Positions 25,396 to 32,712 are shown, numbered from the stretch's first letter. The stretch is 64,000 nucleotides of DNA from Vreelandella aquamarina (GCF_020075495.1 NZ_JABYQT010000006.1:164388-228387); one strand, 5' to 3'. Notes: generated from the letters alone by a model not told the origin. Numbers and translations: made by a program.

Positions 25396-25956
25396 TCATT
25401 CGTTTGAATGGCGGAGGATATCTCTCACCTCCATTAATGCAAATCCCAATAGATTCAGGCCGCTCCATCGGTTTGGATTTTCAATATCGGGATGGTCAAC
25501 GGCCAGGCCTACGCCCCAAATATTATCAACGGGGCTTGCTTCAACCAATACTCTATCGCCGGTGTTTAACAGAAACGTTTTGAGATCATGGTTCTGATCA
25601 AATTTTAAATAGTTGGCTTTAACTACGATATCAAATCGGTGCTCTATCCAAACTGACTCATCAAAGCTTCTGATCTCACGACCTAATGCCTTTGCCTTAC
25701 CGGGATTAGATGCATGAATAATCTTTTCATGCGTCTCAGAGTCATTAAACAACCTCGCTTTCTCAGCCATCATAAAATGTTCGGCGGTCAAATACGTCAC
25801 GCCATCAGTCTCAAAAGCCGATGTGTACCATTGACTAAAGCAGGTTTTAGAAACCTCAGCGCCCTTCCTCTGATGCCCCCAGAAAAACAAGTATTTAATA
25901 TTATTACCGCCATTTACATACTTTTTAAGTGCTTCAATCGTTCTAATTCTCATCAT
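25396..25956 (-). CDS. NADAR family protein (YbiA-like)
   Basis: Protein of 186 residues of the NADAR/YbiA superfamily. Recognisable parts are FFWGH near residue 25, CFSQWYTSAF, the core YLTAEHFMMAEKARLF (about 55-70), NPGKAKALGR and the closing NIWGVGLA. NADAR proteins are N-glycosidases: E. coli YbiA and plant COG3236 break down reactive riboflavin intermediates, and others remove ADP-ribose in phage-defence settings. The gene is AT-rich and starts next to an IS, so it is probably acquired. Whether it serves metabolite repair or defence cannot be told here. Confidence 0.85.
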   Translation of the reverse strand: MMRIRTIEALKKYVNGGNNIKYLFFWGHQRKGAEVSKTCFSQWYTSAFETDGVTYLTAEHFMMAEKARLFNDSETHEKIIHASNPGKAKALGREIRSFDESVWIEHRFDIVVKANYLKFDQNHDLKTFLLNTGDRVLVEASPVDNIWGVGLAVDHPDIENPNRWSGLNLLGFALMEVRDILRHSNE

Positions 25957-26113
25957 AAAACCTGTTCTTTAAATTTTATCTATATAGTATATAGCTACCA
26001 ACCATAGATTCACAAGACCACACTTGAACGAACTAAACCGTTTTAAACGCTATATCGTTCGAATTATTACTCATTTTCGCATGATAGTTTGAGCATTGAA
26101 TGCAATACTTTAT

Positions 26114-26902
26114 TTAACCAGAGACCTTGGAGCGATAATGGTTAACAAGGCCATGGCGAATTCTTATTACCTCATCTTTTCCGCGTGAAAGATAAAACGT
26201 TCGCTCAACACCATTCTCTTCAAATCTCGCACGACAAATCGTTGACGACTCAGTAAGCGCCGAACGCTTGGAGCGATACTTTTTTACTTCGCACTCATCA
26301 AAAGCGACATCCGTGATGACGGTTTCAGGATAGGGGTAAAATATCTCTGAAACAGACACAAGAAGTACTAGCACGAATAATATTGATTGGGCATGAACCT
26401 TGATGGGAACAGGGTTCACCGTATCATCCGGAATTTTAAACACCCACCAAAAACCAAAAACATATGCACCAATGATTATTGAAATGAAAACGTAAACAGC
26501 ATAATCATGCGGTATCAGTAAAATAGGCAGTGTATCTGCTAAAGACATAGCAAAGCATACTGGCCAGATCGCCATCATAAGCAGGAACATCGCCATACTT
26601 TTAGCCTTACATGTAGCACCAAAGAGCGACACCAGTATCATTGAAGAGATTGCCCAGAAAAAAAACAATCCTACAGGTATACCAAAAGCTACCACTGCAA
26701 TTAGAAAGGCAAGGTCTAATGGAAAAAACAACAGAGATATTATGTAGGCAGGAAAGCCTATAACAAGCAGAAAGGGCAATACAATAAGGGAGCGTAAAAG
26801 TAGCCGATTAACTGGCTTAGTGACATACTTGACCGGCCTCGCCACCGACATGTCTATATAGTTATTAGGTTGCTGGGCTGAATCATCCACATGCTTCTCC
26901 AC
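26114..26902 (-). CDS. Hypothetical membrane protein
   Basis: A 262-residue protein I do not recognise. After a hydrophilic N-terminus (1-30) it has about six hydrophobic segments (roughly 35-62, 66-95, 102-122, 132-155, 168-185), then a soluble C-terminal tail with cysteines (DECEVKKYRS, TICRARFEE) ending in a basic stretch. The coding sequence is clearly more AT-rich than the flanking core genes. It lies alone between two AT-rich non-coding stretches. Confidence 0.65.
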   Translation of the reverse strand: MEKHVDDSAQQPNNYIDMSVARPVKYVTKPVNRLLLRSLIVLPFLLVIGFPAYIISLLFFPLDLAFLIAVVAFGIPVGLFFFWAISSMILVSLFGATCKAKSMAMFLLMMAIWPVCFAMSLADTLPILLIPHDYAVYVFISIIIGAYVFGFWWVFKIPDDTVNPVPIKVHAQSILFVLVLLVSVSEIFYPYPETVITDVAFDECEVKKYRSKRSALTESSTICRARFEENGVERTFYLSRGKDEVIRIRHGLVNHYRSKVSG

Positions 26903-27371
26903 CTACACATTCCTCGCTTGACTTGATCAGTTGTTTTGCTTCCTTGAGTAAAACATCGTATGCGCTCAGTATACATGAAGTTGTGATTTCAGCCATTTGA
27001 AATCATAAACCACATTCACGACCTACATTCGCATAAAGAATCAAATTACGAGAACCGCGCTTGATGGCAAAAGCATTGTGCTCAGATCATTTTGCACTTG
27101 CACGATAAAGGTTTTGCCGCCGTTATCGTACTGTTGGGTATATTTGGTTAAATCGCTAGCTTGAGTGGCCTGACCAAGACACCTTTCAAGCAGGGCTTTT
27201 GGAACGGCTCTTCCGTGAATTTTCCCACATGCCGTCCACTTGTGGACTCTTCAACACTGACTCCAACAAATGATACACGCAAGCATACTAGTTAAATACT
27301 TGGACATGGTACTCGCCTGCGAGGCCAAAGCATAAAAGCTATTTCAATCATACGGGACCTTATATTAAGCG
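26903..27371. other. AT-rich intergenic region with a possible decayed ORF
   Basis: About 470 bases without a credible gene. On the minus strand an open stretch from 27250 to 27042 encodes a sensible-looking peptide (for example KWTACGKIHGRAVPKALLER and TKYTQQYDNGGKTFIVQVQN) but has no usable start codon and a stop just upstream. It looks like the tail of a lost gene. Confidence 0.45.
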
Positions 27372-27836
27372 CTACCTAACGCCATAGGTATCGAGCGCAG
27401 ACGCGATTTGAGCCTCTTCAGTTGTTTCATTGGGATAAAGGAGATAACTCGGGGCAACGATGGGCGCGACCTCGGTGACACACACGACGAACACGCTGCG
27501 GATCGGGTAGCGCTCTCCCGCCATCGCTTCAAGCGGCTTTACCCAATGCGAATACTCTGAGGCTGAGCGCCTGATGTCGGTAGCTTCGCCCACGATCTTG
27601 AAACCCTTTTGCGCGAACACGTCCACAAGGCTCAGACATACCTGCGGATTGATCCGGATATTGCGGGCCGACTGCGGCGAGGCGATATTGGCAATAACGA
27701 TGTGCTCGTCATCTGCCACCGCGAATATTTCCTTGGGCGAAACGTTCGGCTGGCCCTGTTCATCGCAGGTGGCCAACCAACAGAGCACGCTTTTTTGCAT
27801 GGCTTCTTGGACATCATCAGTCAGCAGACGGAGCAT
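27372..27836 (-). CDS. Pyridoxamine 5'-phosphate oxidase-like flavin-binding protein
   Basis: Split-barrel protein of 154 residues of the PNPOx-like group, which binds FMN or related cofactors. Typical segments are LCWLATCDEQGQPNVSPKEIF (near residues 18-38), IVIANIASPQSARNIRINPQ and VCLSLVDVFAQKGFKIVGEA. It is too short for a true PdxH. Function is unassigned; many relatives are poorly studied oxidoreductases or heme or nitroimidazole reductases. It is leftward, in the stretch between the two TspO copies. Confidence 0.82.
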   Translation of the reverse strand: MLRLLTDDVQEAMQKSVLCWLATCDEQGQPNVSPKEIFAVADDEHIVIANIASPQSARNIRINPQVCLSLVDVFAQKGFKIVGEATDIRRSASEYSHWVKPLEAMAGERYPIRSVFVVCVTEVAPIVAPSYLLYPNETTEEAQIASALDTYGVR

Positions 27837-28029
27837 AGTCTTGTATTGTCTCTTGTTTGTGTGCGGCTCGCACCGCTAATCGATGCTGCTTGGCATGACA
27901 GCTAATCACTGAAATGCCTTGTTAGAACTATATTACGAGTTCTGACGTTACACGCCAGCAGTAGTCATGCAGAGCTTTTCGCACTGCATTACCATTGAAG
28001 CCGTTTTTTCCACTTTAGCAGGCACTCAT

Positions 28030-28521
28030 ATGACGTGCACACTCTCCCGCAAGAAACAGATTCTGGGCCTTATCGGCTGGCTGGTACTGGCCTACCTTGC
28101 CGCCGCCATTGGCGCGGTGGCCTCCATCAACGCGGCGGCGTTTTACGAAAGCCTCCAGCAGCCCGCCTGGGCGCCGCCCACTTGGCTCTTCGGGCCGATG
28201 TGGACGACGCTCTACGGGCTGATGGGCATCGCCGCCTGGCTTGCCTGGCGCGAGCGCGGTGCGCGGCCGGCGTTAACCGTCTTCGTGGTGCAACTGGCGC
28301 TCAACGCGCTGTGGAGCTGGCTGTTTTTCGTCTGGAATTTGGGCGCCATTTCCTTCATCGCCACGTTGGTCCTATGGGTATTGATTCTGGTGACGCTCTT
28401 GATGTTCTGGCGGCTCAAGAGGTTGGCGGGCATTTTGCTCGTGCCCTATCTCGCCTGGGTGAGCCTTGCCTGCGCGCTGACCTGGAGCGTGTGGCAGCTC
28501 AATCCGCAGGTATTCGGGTAA
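28030..28521 (+). CDS. TspO/MBR family protein, copy B
   Basis: A 163-residue paralogue of the TspO gene at 23644. Protein sequence is identical from SRKKQILGL through [21 protein letters not shown], then diverges in helices 4-5 ([20 protein letters not shown]). At the DNA level the first 280 bases are almost identical, and homology reaches about 50 bases upstream of the ATG, whereas the 3' part differs at many third positions. This pattern points to gene conversion between two older copies rather than one fresh duplication. Confidence 0.92.
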   Translation: MTCTLSRKKQILGLIGWLVLAYLAAAIGAVASINAAAFYESLQQPAWAPPTWLFGPMWTTLYGLMGIAAWLAWRERGARPALTVFVVQLALNALWSWLFFVWNLGAISFIATLVLWVLILVTLLMFWRLKRLAGILLVPYLAWVSLACALTWSVWQLNPQVFG

Positions 28522-28631
28522 TGAGCGCCTGAGCGTGACGTTGGACGGAATAATCTCTAAACAGAGGTCGGCCACAGCTTCCTGAAGCACCCAACTGACC
28601 ACTTCAACTATAAATAGGGGGATTATCACGC

Positions 28632-29399
28632 ATGAGACTCAAGCAACGTACAGCTCTCATTACCGGCGGAGCCAGCGGAATCGGGTTAGCAACGGTCGAA
28701 CGCTTTCTTTGCGAAGGCGCGAGCGTGGCACTGCTGGACCGGGATAGACATGCGCTGACCAGGGAATGCAATCGGCTCAAGCGCGAAAACGGCGCGACGG
28801 TGATAGGTCTAGAGGCTGATGTAGCTGACGCGACAGCCATCGATCATGCAGTCGCTCAGGTCGGCGATGCCTTGGGGCGGATCGATATTGTCATCAATGC
28901 CGCCGGGGTCAACGTTTTCTCAGATCCGCTCGAAACCGATGACGCCACCTGGCGGCGCTGCCTGTCGATCAATCTGGAAGGCGCATGGCGAGTCATTCAG
29001 GCCGCGCTACCCGGCATGCTGGCCCGCGAGTACGGCCATATCGTCAATATCGCCTCGGTTCACGGGCACAAGATTATCCCCGGCGCCTTCCCGTACCCGG
29101 TCGCCAAGCACGGCCTGATCGGCCTGACCCGCTCACTGGGCATCGAATATGCGGCGCGCGGTATCCGCGTCAATTCCATTTCACCCGGCCTGATTCGCAC
29201 GCCGCCCGCTCAGGCCTGGCTGGACGGACTAACCGAAGCCGAACGCCAACACCAGGTGGACCTGCTGCCGTGCCGACGCATCGGTGAGGCCGAGGAGGTC
29301 GCCAACACGGCGCTGTTTCTCGCCAGCGACGAAGCACGCTTTATCAATGCCACCGATATCTTGATTGATGGTGGTCGCAGTCAGGTTTATCACTCGTGA
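28632..29399 (+). CDS. SDR family oxidoreductase
   Basis: Short-chain dehydrogenase/reductase of 255 residues. The cofactor loop is TGGASGIG (about 11-18), followed by the structural motif NAAGVN, the catalytic Ser region INIASVHG and the Tyr-Lys pair in YPVAKHG (about 155-161). The C-terminus ATDILIDGGRSQVYHS is typical of classical SDRs. DR at the end of strand 2 hints at NAD preference. Substrate unknown. The ATG is preceded by a G-rich ribosome site. It ends 76 bases before the first attC-like palindrome. Confidence 0.88.
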   Translation: MRLKQRTALITGGASGIGLATVERFLCEGASVALLDRDRHALTRECNRLKRENGATVIGLEADVADATAIDHAVAQVGDALGRIDIVINAAGVNVFSDPLETDDATWRRCLSINLEGAWRVIQAALPGMLAREYGHIVNIASVHGHKIIPGAFPYPVAKHGLIGLTRSLGIEYAARGIRVNSISPGLIRTPPAQAWLDGLTEAERQHQVDLLPCRRIGEAEEVANTALFLASDEARFINATDILIDGGRSQVYHS

Positions 29400-29475
29400 C
29401 GCGATTGCTGACTGGCAACCTTCGGCGGCGATGGAAATACGACATCGGCGGGGCTCGCGGTGCAGTTTGCCGTGC

Positions 29476-29578
29476 TCATAACGCTTGGATGGTTGGGGCG
29501 GTACCAGCCCGGAGATAAGTCGACTCGGGCCGTTGAATGATCAAGCGCCCCAAGCAAAGCATCTGACTGGCGTTAAAG
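29476..29578 (-). repeat. attC-like imperfect palindrome (second cassette boundary)
   Basis: Outer arms AACGC (29480-29484) and GCGTT pair, as do inner arms TTGGGGCG (29493-29500) and CGCCCCAA (29546-29553). In the cassette direction (minus strand) the 5' core is CTTTAAC and the 3' core GTTATGA, close to the attC consensus cores RYYYAAC and GTTRRRY. The length (103 bases) is within the attC range. Cores are not perfect, so this is a candidate. Confidence 0.5.
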
Positions 29579-29617
29579 TAAGCGCGTGAGTAGAAAGTTG
29601 TTGTCTACCGCCTATCC

Positions 29618-29653
29618 ATGTACGACAATCCGTACAGTACAATATTACGTACA
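29618..29653 (+). promoter_or_regulatory. YefM-type operator with repeated GTAC cores
   Basis: Three GTAC-centred elements (TGTACGA, CGTACAG, CGTACAG) lie just before yefM. The E. coli YefM-YoeB complex represses its own promoter by binding palindromes with a TGTACA core, so this is very likely the autoregulatory operator and promoter region of the toxin-antitoxin pair. AGGAG follows at 29653-29657, 7 bases before the ATG. Confidence 0.7.
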
Positions 29654-29664
29654 GGAGTATTATT

Positions 29665-29916
29665 ATGGATGCTATTAGCTATACCGCCGCCAGAAGCCAC
29701 TTGGCCAAGACCATGGAACAGGTGTGCGAGGATCATTCACCTGTCATCATCACGCGTAGCAAAGCGCCTTCGGTGGTCATGCTTTCGCTTGAAGATTTCG
29801 AAGCGCTACAGGAAACCGCTTATCTACTGCGTTCACCCAATAACGCACGCCGTTTGATGGACTCCATGGCCGAGCTGGAGCAAGGCGGCGGTCAGGAAAA
29901 GGAGCTGCTTGAGTGA
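29665..29916 (+). CDS. yefM: YefM-type antitoxin
   Basis: Antitoxin of 83 residues of the Phd/YefM family. The N-terminal DNA-binding and dimer domain is typical (MDAISYTAARSHLAKTMEQV, then PVIITRSKAPSVVMLSLEDF), and the flexible C-terminus, which wraps the toxin, is glutamate- and glycine-rich. It overlaps yoeB by 4 bases (GTGA...ATG type coupling), the standard order with antitoxin first. Autoregulation through the GTAC elements upstream is expected. Confidence 0.92.
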   Translation: MDAISYTAARSHLAKTMEQVCEDHSPVIITRSKAPSVVMLSLEDFEALQETAYLLRSPNNARRLMDSMAELEQGGGQEKELLE

Positions 29917-30167
29917 AACTCGTTTTTGCCGAGAACGCCTGGGAAGACTACTTGTACTGGCAGAAAACCGATAAGAAGATTCTTGGCCGCATCAACAAGC
30001 TGATCAAGGAAATTCAACGGCAGCCCTTCGAGGGAGTGGGAAAACCCGAACCGCTCAAGCATGGCTTTGCGGGCTACTGGTCTCGGCGAATCAACGACGA
30101 ACATCGGATCGTTTATAAGGTGGCGGTTGATTGGCTGCTGATTGCCCAACTTCGATATTATTATTGA
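29913..30167 (+). CDS. yoeB: YoeB-type mRNA interferase toxin with H83Y change
   Basis: Ribosome-dependent endoribonuclease of 84 residues, same length as E. coli YoeB and alignable end to end (MKLVFAENAWEDYLYWQ, PFEGVGKPEPLKH, SRRINDEHRIVY). The catalytic Glu46 (KPEPLK) and Arg65 (NDEHR) counterparts are present. The C-terminal catalytic pair, His83-Tyr84 in E. coli (RYHY), reads RYYY here, so His83 is replaced by Tyr. The toxin may be weakened or inactive. The unit may be a passenger of the relict integron. Confidence 0.92.
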   Translation: MKLVFAENAWEDYLYWQKTDKKILGRINKLIKEIQRQPFEGVGKPEPLKHGFAGYWSRRINDEHRIVYKVAVDWLLIAQLRYYY

Positions 30168-30211
30168 TTCGCTGCCGGGAGCACCCATATTATTCACTGA
30201 ATTTCGGGGTT

Positions 30212-30289
30212 GCATAACGCCCGGCTTTGCGCCAATTTCTCCACCGCTAAGCGATGGAGAAACTGTCCGACAACAGCAGCTGGCTATGT
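30212..30289 (-). repeat. attC-like palindrome after the HEPN gene
   Basis: In the minus direction the element starts with ACATAGC, which includes the HEPN stop codon. It contains a strong hairpin (TTTCTCCA and TGGAGAAA, 30236-30262, with a further CGC/GCG inside) and ends GCCGGGC-GTTATGC. The 3' core GTTATGC fits GTTRRRY at six of seven bases and the GGGCGTTA context is typical of attC sites; the 5' core is degenerate. It could alternatively be a terminator hairpin, but no T-run follows. Confidence 0.5.
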
Positions 30290-30883
30290 ATTTCCTGAAG
30301 CAAATAATACGGCGTTTCTTATGGCACCCATATATAACTTAAACACTTTAATATTTGAGGAAAGATCAGAAAAAGAAACATCTATAGCATTGTCATTATG
30401 ATGAATAATGTTATTCCGCTTGTTAACTACAGTATTGATTAAATCCTTATTTTTATTAAATCCATCTTCTTTCGAAAGATCAATTCCTAAAAGCCGATAA
30501 GCTTTTAGAGTCTTGTATGGATTCGCAGACAGCCCATCAGAGATGTCCCTCTTGCTCGAGGGATAATCAGCATTCTCAAAAGCAAGGTCCTTATCTTTTG
30601 GGTCCCTAGATGCTTTCCAACAAATGAAGTTGTGAGGAATTCTGGCAATCCTTATTCTGCGATTGATTTCTTTCGCATATTCATAAGCCAAATCTTGAAG
30701 GTAAGCCTCTAAGTATGAACAAATATTTATCATGTATGACTTTACGAAAAAGTTAACGTTATCTGAGAAAAGATTATCTGGATTTTCAGATAAAACACGA
30801 TCTTCAGATAGCTCTATAATTTCAAACAAATTGTCATATAGGCTTTGATATCTTCCGAACAGCTCATCAACTTTATCCTCCAT
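30284..30883 (-). CDS. HEPN-domain protein (MAE_28990/MAE_18760-like)
   Basis: All-helical protein of 199 residues. The HEPN ribonuclease motif Rx4-6H is seen as RNNIIHH (about residues 156-162) near the C-terminus, as expected for this family. N-terminal helices (KVDELFGRYQSLYDNLFEII) and YLEAYLQDLAYEYA are typical of the MAE_28990 type. The ATG at 30883 overlaps the end of the DUF262 gene by 11 bases; an alternative start at 30982 would lie inside that gene. HEPN proteins are often RNases of toxin-antitoxin or anti-phage systems. Very AT-rich compared with core genes. Confidence 0.78.
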   Translation of the reverse strand: MEDKVDELFGRYQSLYDNLFEIIELSEDRVLSENPDNLFSDNVNFFVKSYMINICSYLEAYLQDLAYEYAKEINRRIRIARIPHNFICWKASRDPKDKDLAFENADYPSSKRDISDGLSANPYKTLKAYRLLGIDLSKEDGFNKNKDLINTVVNKRNNIIHHNDNAIDVSFSDLSSNIKVFKLYMGAIRNAVLFASGNT

Positions 30884-31925
30884 TAATCGCAGTCTCCAAA
30901 AGCTCTGACCAGCTCTGTTTTCTTCTAAGAATAGATGATCTATTCTGTAATCCGCCAGAAAGCGTTCTTTTGAAATCGTCACTTTGACAAAGGGTTAAAT
31001 AGGCACCTCTTATATTTTCTTTGTTTTCTTTCGCAATTTCAAAATCCAATCGCCCTACGGTTGGCATCAAAAGATCATAGTGAACTAGTCCCTTCCTTTT
31101 TCTTTCTGCTGCAGGATTGGTAAAGACGTTGTCGCCGAAAACTTCTATGCAATTTTTAAGAGCCTTATTAAAGCTCTCTCGATATTCACCTAGTGCATCG
31201 TCATCAAGTTCTGAATTTTGTTCCATATAGTCATCTAAGAAATCTTTGAGATTAGTATTAAAACCAGTTAGCTCCGGATCTTCAGAAAAGGCGAAAAAGC
31301 GCAGAACCTGCTCCTCCGATTCTAAACTATTCCTGTTAACATCAGAGTTTTCGGCTAGGCCGAACCTTGCGATAAAGGGAGTTTCCCCGAGCTCAACCAA
31401 AAGCTCATCCAGAGTACCTGGATATAGAGCATGCCGAATTTCTTGATCTGAAAGCTCTACAGCTCCTTGGTTTAGTCGTGAAAATATTTCCCGAACAAGG
31501 CTCTTTGGATTTTCCTTTCTTAGAATGATGCATCGTATCGTTGTAGTTTCTAACTCTGTCTGCAGTGCACCTAACTCAGAGAACTTTTTTCCCTCTAATT
31601 CTTTGAAGGTAGTCATACCCTCCAATGCAAATTCATCATTGAAAAACCGGGCTATCGTTGTGAGTCGCTGAACACCATCAATTACCATATGGCGTCCATC
31701 TTCATCTTCTGCGAAATAGCATGATGGGAGAGGTATCCTCATGAGGCATGACTCTATGAACCTTGAAGATCGTACCCAGCCATCTTTGTCCCATTTGTAC
31801 TTTCTTTGAAAGTCTGGATCCAACTTCAACTTCGGCGGGGTTGACTGAATCCTGTTTACAAGCGTCTCAAATGGGTAGTCGATCGGATAGAGGTTTAGGG
31901 TTTTATCCTCAATATTTTCAGTCAC
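30873..31925 (-). CDS. DUF262 (ParB-like nuclease superfamily) protein
   Basis: Protein of 350 residues with the DUF262 domain in its first half: DPDFQRKYKW (about 36-45) and the key motif VIDGVQRLTTI (81-91), then REIFSRLNQGAVELSDQEIRHALY (two adjacent parts near 144-167). DUF262 is the N-terminal nucleotide-dependent domain of GmrSD and related restriction or defence proteins; the DUF1524 HNH nuclease usually following it is absent here, and the HEPN partner may provide the nuclease. The start is a GTG with AAGGAAG 5 bases upstream. AT-rich, acquired. Confidence 0.83.
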   Translation of the reverse strand: MTENIEDKTLNLYPIDYPFETLVNRIQSTPPKLKLDPDFQRKYKWDKDGWVRSSRFIESCLMRIPLPSCYFAEDEDGRHMVIDGVQRLTTIARFFNDEFALEGMTTFKELEGKKFSELGALQTELETTTIRCIILRKENPKSLVREIFSRLNQGAVELSDQEIRHALYPGTLDELLVELGETPFIARFGLAENSDVNRNSLESEEQVLRFFAFSEDPELTGFNTNLKDFLDDYMEQNSELDDDALGEYRESFNKALKNCIEVFGDNVFTNPAAERKRKGLVHYDLLMPTVGRLDFEIAKENKENIRGAYLTLCQSDDFKRTLSGGLQNRSSILRRKQSWSELLETAINGG

Positions 31926-31960
31926 TTGACTTCCTTATATTAAAATTTTCAATTCAATAT

Positions 31961-31967
31961 ACATAAC
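31961..31967 (-). repeat. attI-like core site
   Basis: On the minus strand this reads GTTATGT, a six-of-seven match to the integron crossover core GTTRRRY. It lies between the integrase remnant and the DUF262 gene, exactly where attI would stand, and resembles the GTTATGC core at the far end of the DUF262-HEPN unit. A short motif like this is weak alone; position is the main support. Confidence 0.35.
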
Positions 31968-32084
31968 AGTGATTATGCAGCGGCTACGAACAAATCTACC
32001 GCATTGATCTCAAATAAGGCAAAGCAAATTTTGGCAAAATATCCCCTTTTCGCGTGCTGACATGATTTGCAATTCTCAACAATA

Positions 32085-32100
32085 CTGTATAAAAACACAT
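32085..32100 (+). promoter_or_regulatory. LexA-like box before the integrase remnant
   Basis: CTGTATAAAAACACAT matches the gammaproteobacterial SOS box CTGT-N8-ACAG at seven of eight fixed bases. It lies about 27 bases before the integrase ATG. LexA control is a known feature of many integron integrase promoters. Confidence 0.55.
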
Positions 32101-32126
32101 TAACAGGACAGCAATGGCGCAACCAC

Positions 32127-32408
32127 ATGAAGCTGATGGACAGAGTCAGGTCTATCTTGCGGGTAAAGCGCTATAGCCTACGCGCCGAGAAAGCCTACTG
32201 CTATTGGATTCGCTTCTTCATCCATTTTCAGGGCATGCAGCATCCCATCATTATGACAGGGGTGAAGGTAAAGCAGTTTCTGGAGCATTTGGCGACAGAA
32301 AGGCACTTGGCAGCCGCCACACAGAATCAGACATTCAACGCGATCGTTTTTCTCTACCGCCACGTGCTGGGAAATGGGTTTGCGAAAATTAGAAGCCCAC
32401 TAGGCTAA
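32127..32408 (+). pseudogene. Truncated integron-type integrase (IntI-like)
   Basis: Only 93 residues remain, corresponding to the N-terminal SAM-like DNA-binding domain of integron integrases: RVKRYSLRAEKAYCYWIRFF, GVKVKQFLEHLATERHLAA and TQNQTFNAIVFLYRHVLG align well with IntI proteins (usually about 320 residues). The reading frame then runs into unrelated sequence and stops, so the catalytic domain with the Arg-His-Arg-Tyr residues is gone. Right after the break lies the chromosomal thiamine region, so the deletion probably removed the rest of intI. Confidence 0.8.
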
Positions 32409-32481
32409 TCGCTTCCTTGTGTGCGGCTATTAAAGCAACTTGCATCTCCCCCCGCCCCACCCTAGACTCCCCCAGACAACT

Positions 32482-32576
32482 GCTTGACGGGGTGCCGGTG
32501 AATCCGGCTGAGATGGCGCAGGGCGAGCTTAAAGCTTCCAAGCGCTGGTCCCGCTGAACCTGATCCGGCTAATGCG
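32482..32576 (+). ncRNA. TPP (THI-element) riboswitch
   Basis: All conserved parts of the thiamine-pyrophosphate aptamer are present in order: the TGACGGGGTGCC segment (GGGGTGC at 32489-32495), GGCTGAGAT (CTGAGAT at 32508-32514, pyrimidine-binding) and CTGAACCTGATCC (32554-32566) followed by GGCTAATGC. Directly afterwards a perfect hairpin GCGCTTGT-TCA-ACAAGCGC (32574-32592) shares bases with the 3' end of the aptamer and may be the switching element. Another 120 bases lead to tenA, which it should repress when TPP is plentiful. Confidence 0.93.
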
Positions 32577-32712
32577 CTTGTTCAACAAGCGCGGGTACCG
32601 GCGTAGGGATCAAGCGATGGCGCCGGCTCGCTCTCTATGCACTTCATGCCTCCTCCGCGCCACTCCCTCGATCTTCTCGCCTGCCCTTCGGATCATCACC
32701 ACCGGAGGATGT

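Noticed and set aside
27372..27382. CTACCTAACGCC as an attC core next to the PNPOx-like gene
   Set aside because: It fits the core consensus only in the wrong orientation for that gene and has no matching partner site; it encodes the gene's last codons.
27919..27928. CTTGTTAGAA as an attC core upstream of TspO copy B
   Set aside because: No paired RYYYAAC core or palindrome within 60-140 bases.
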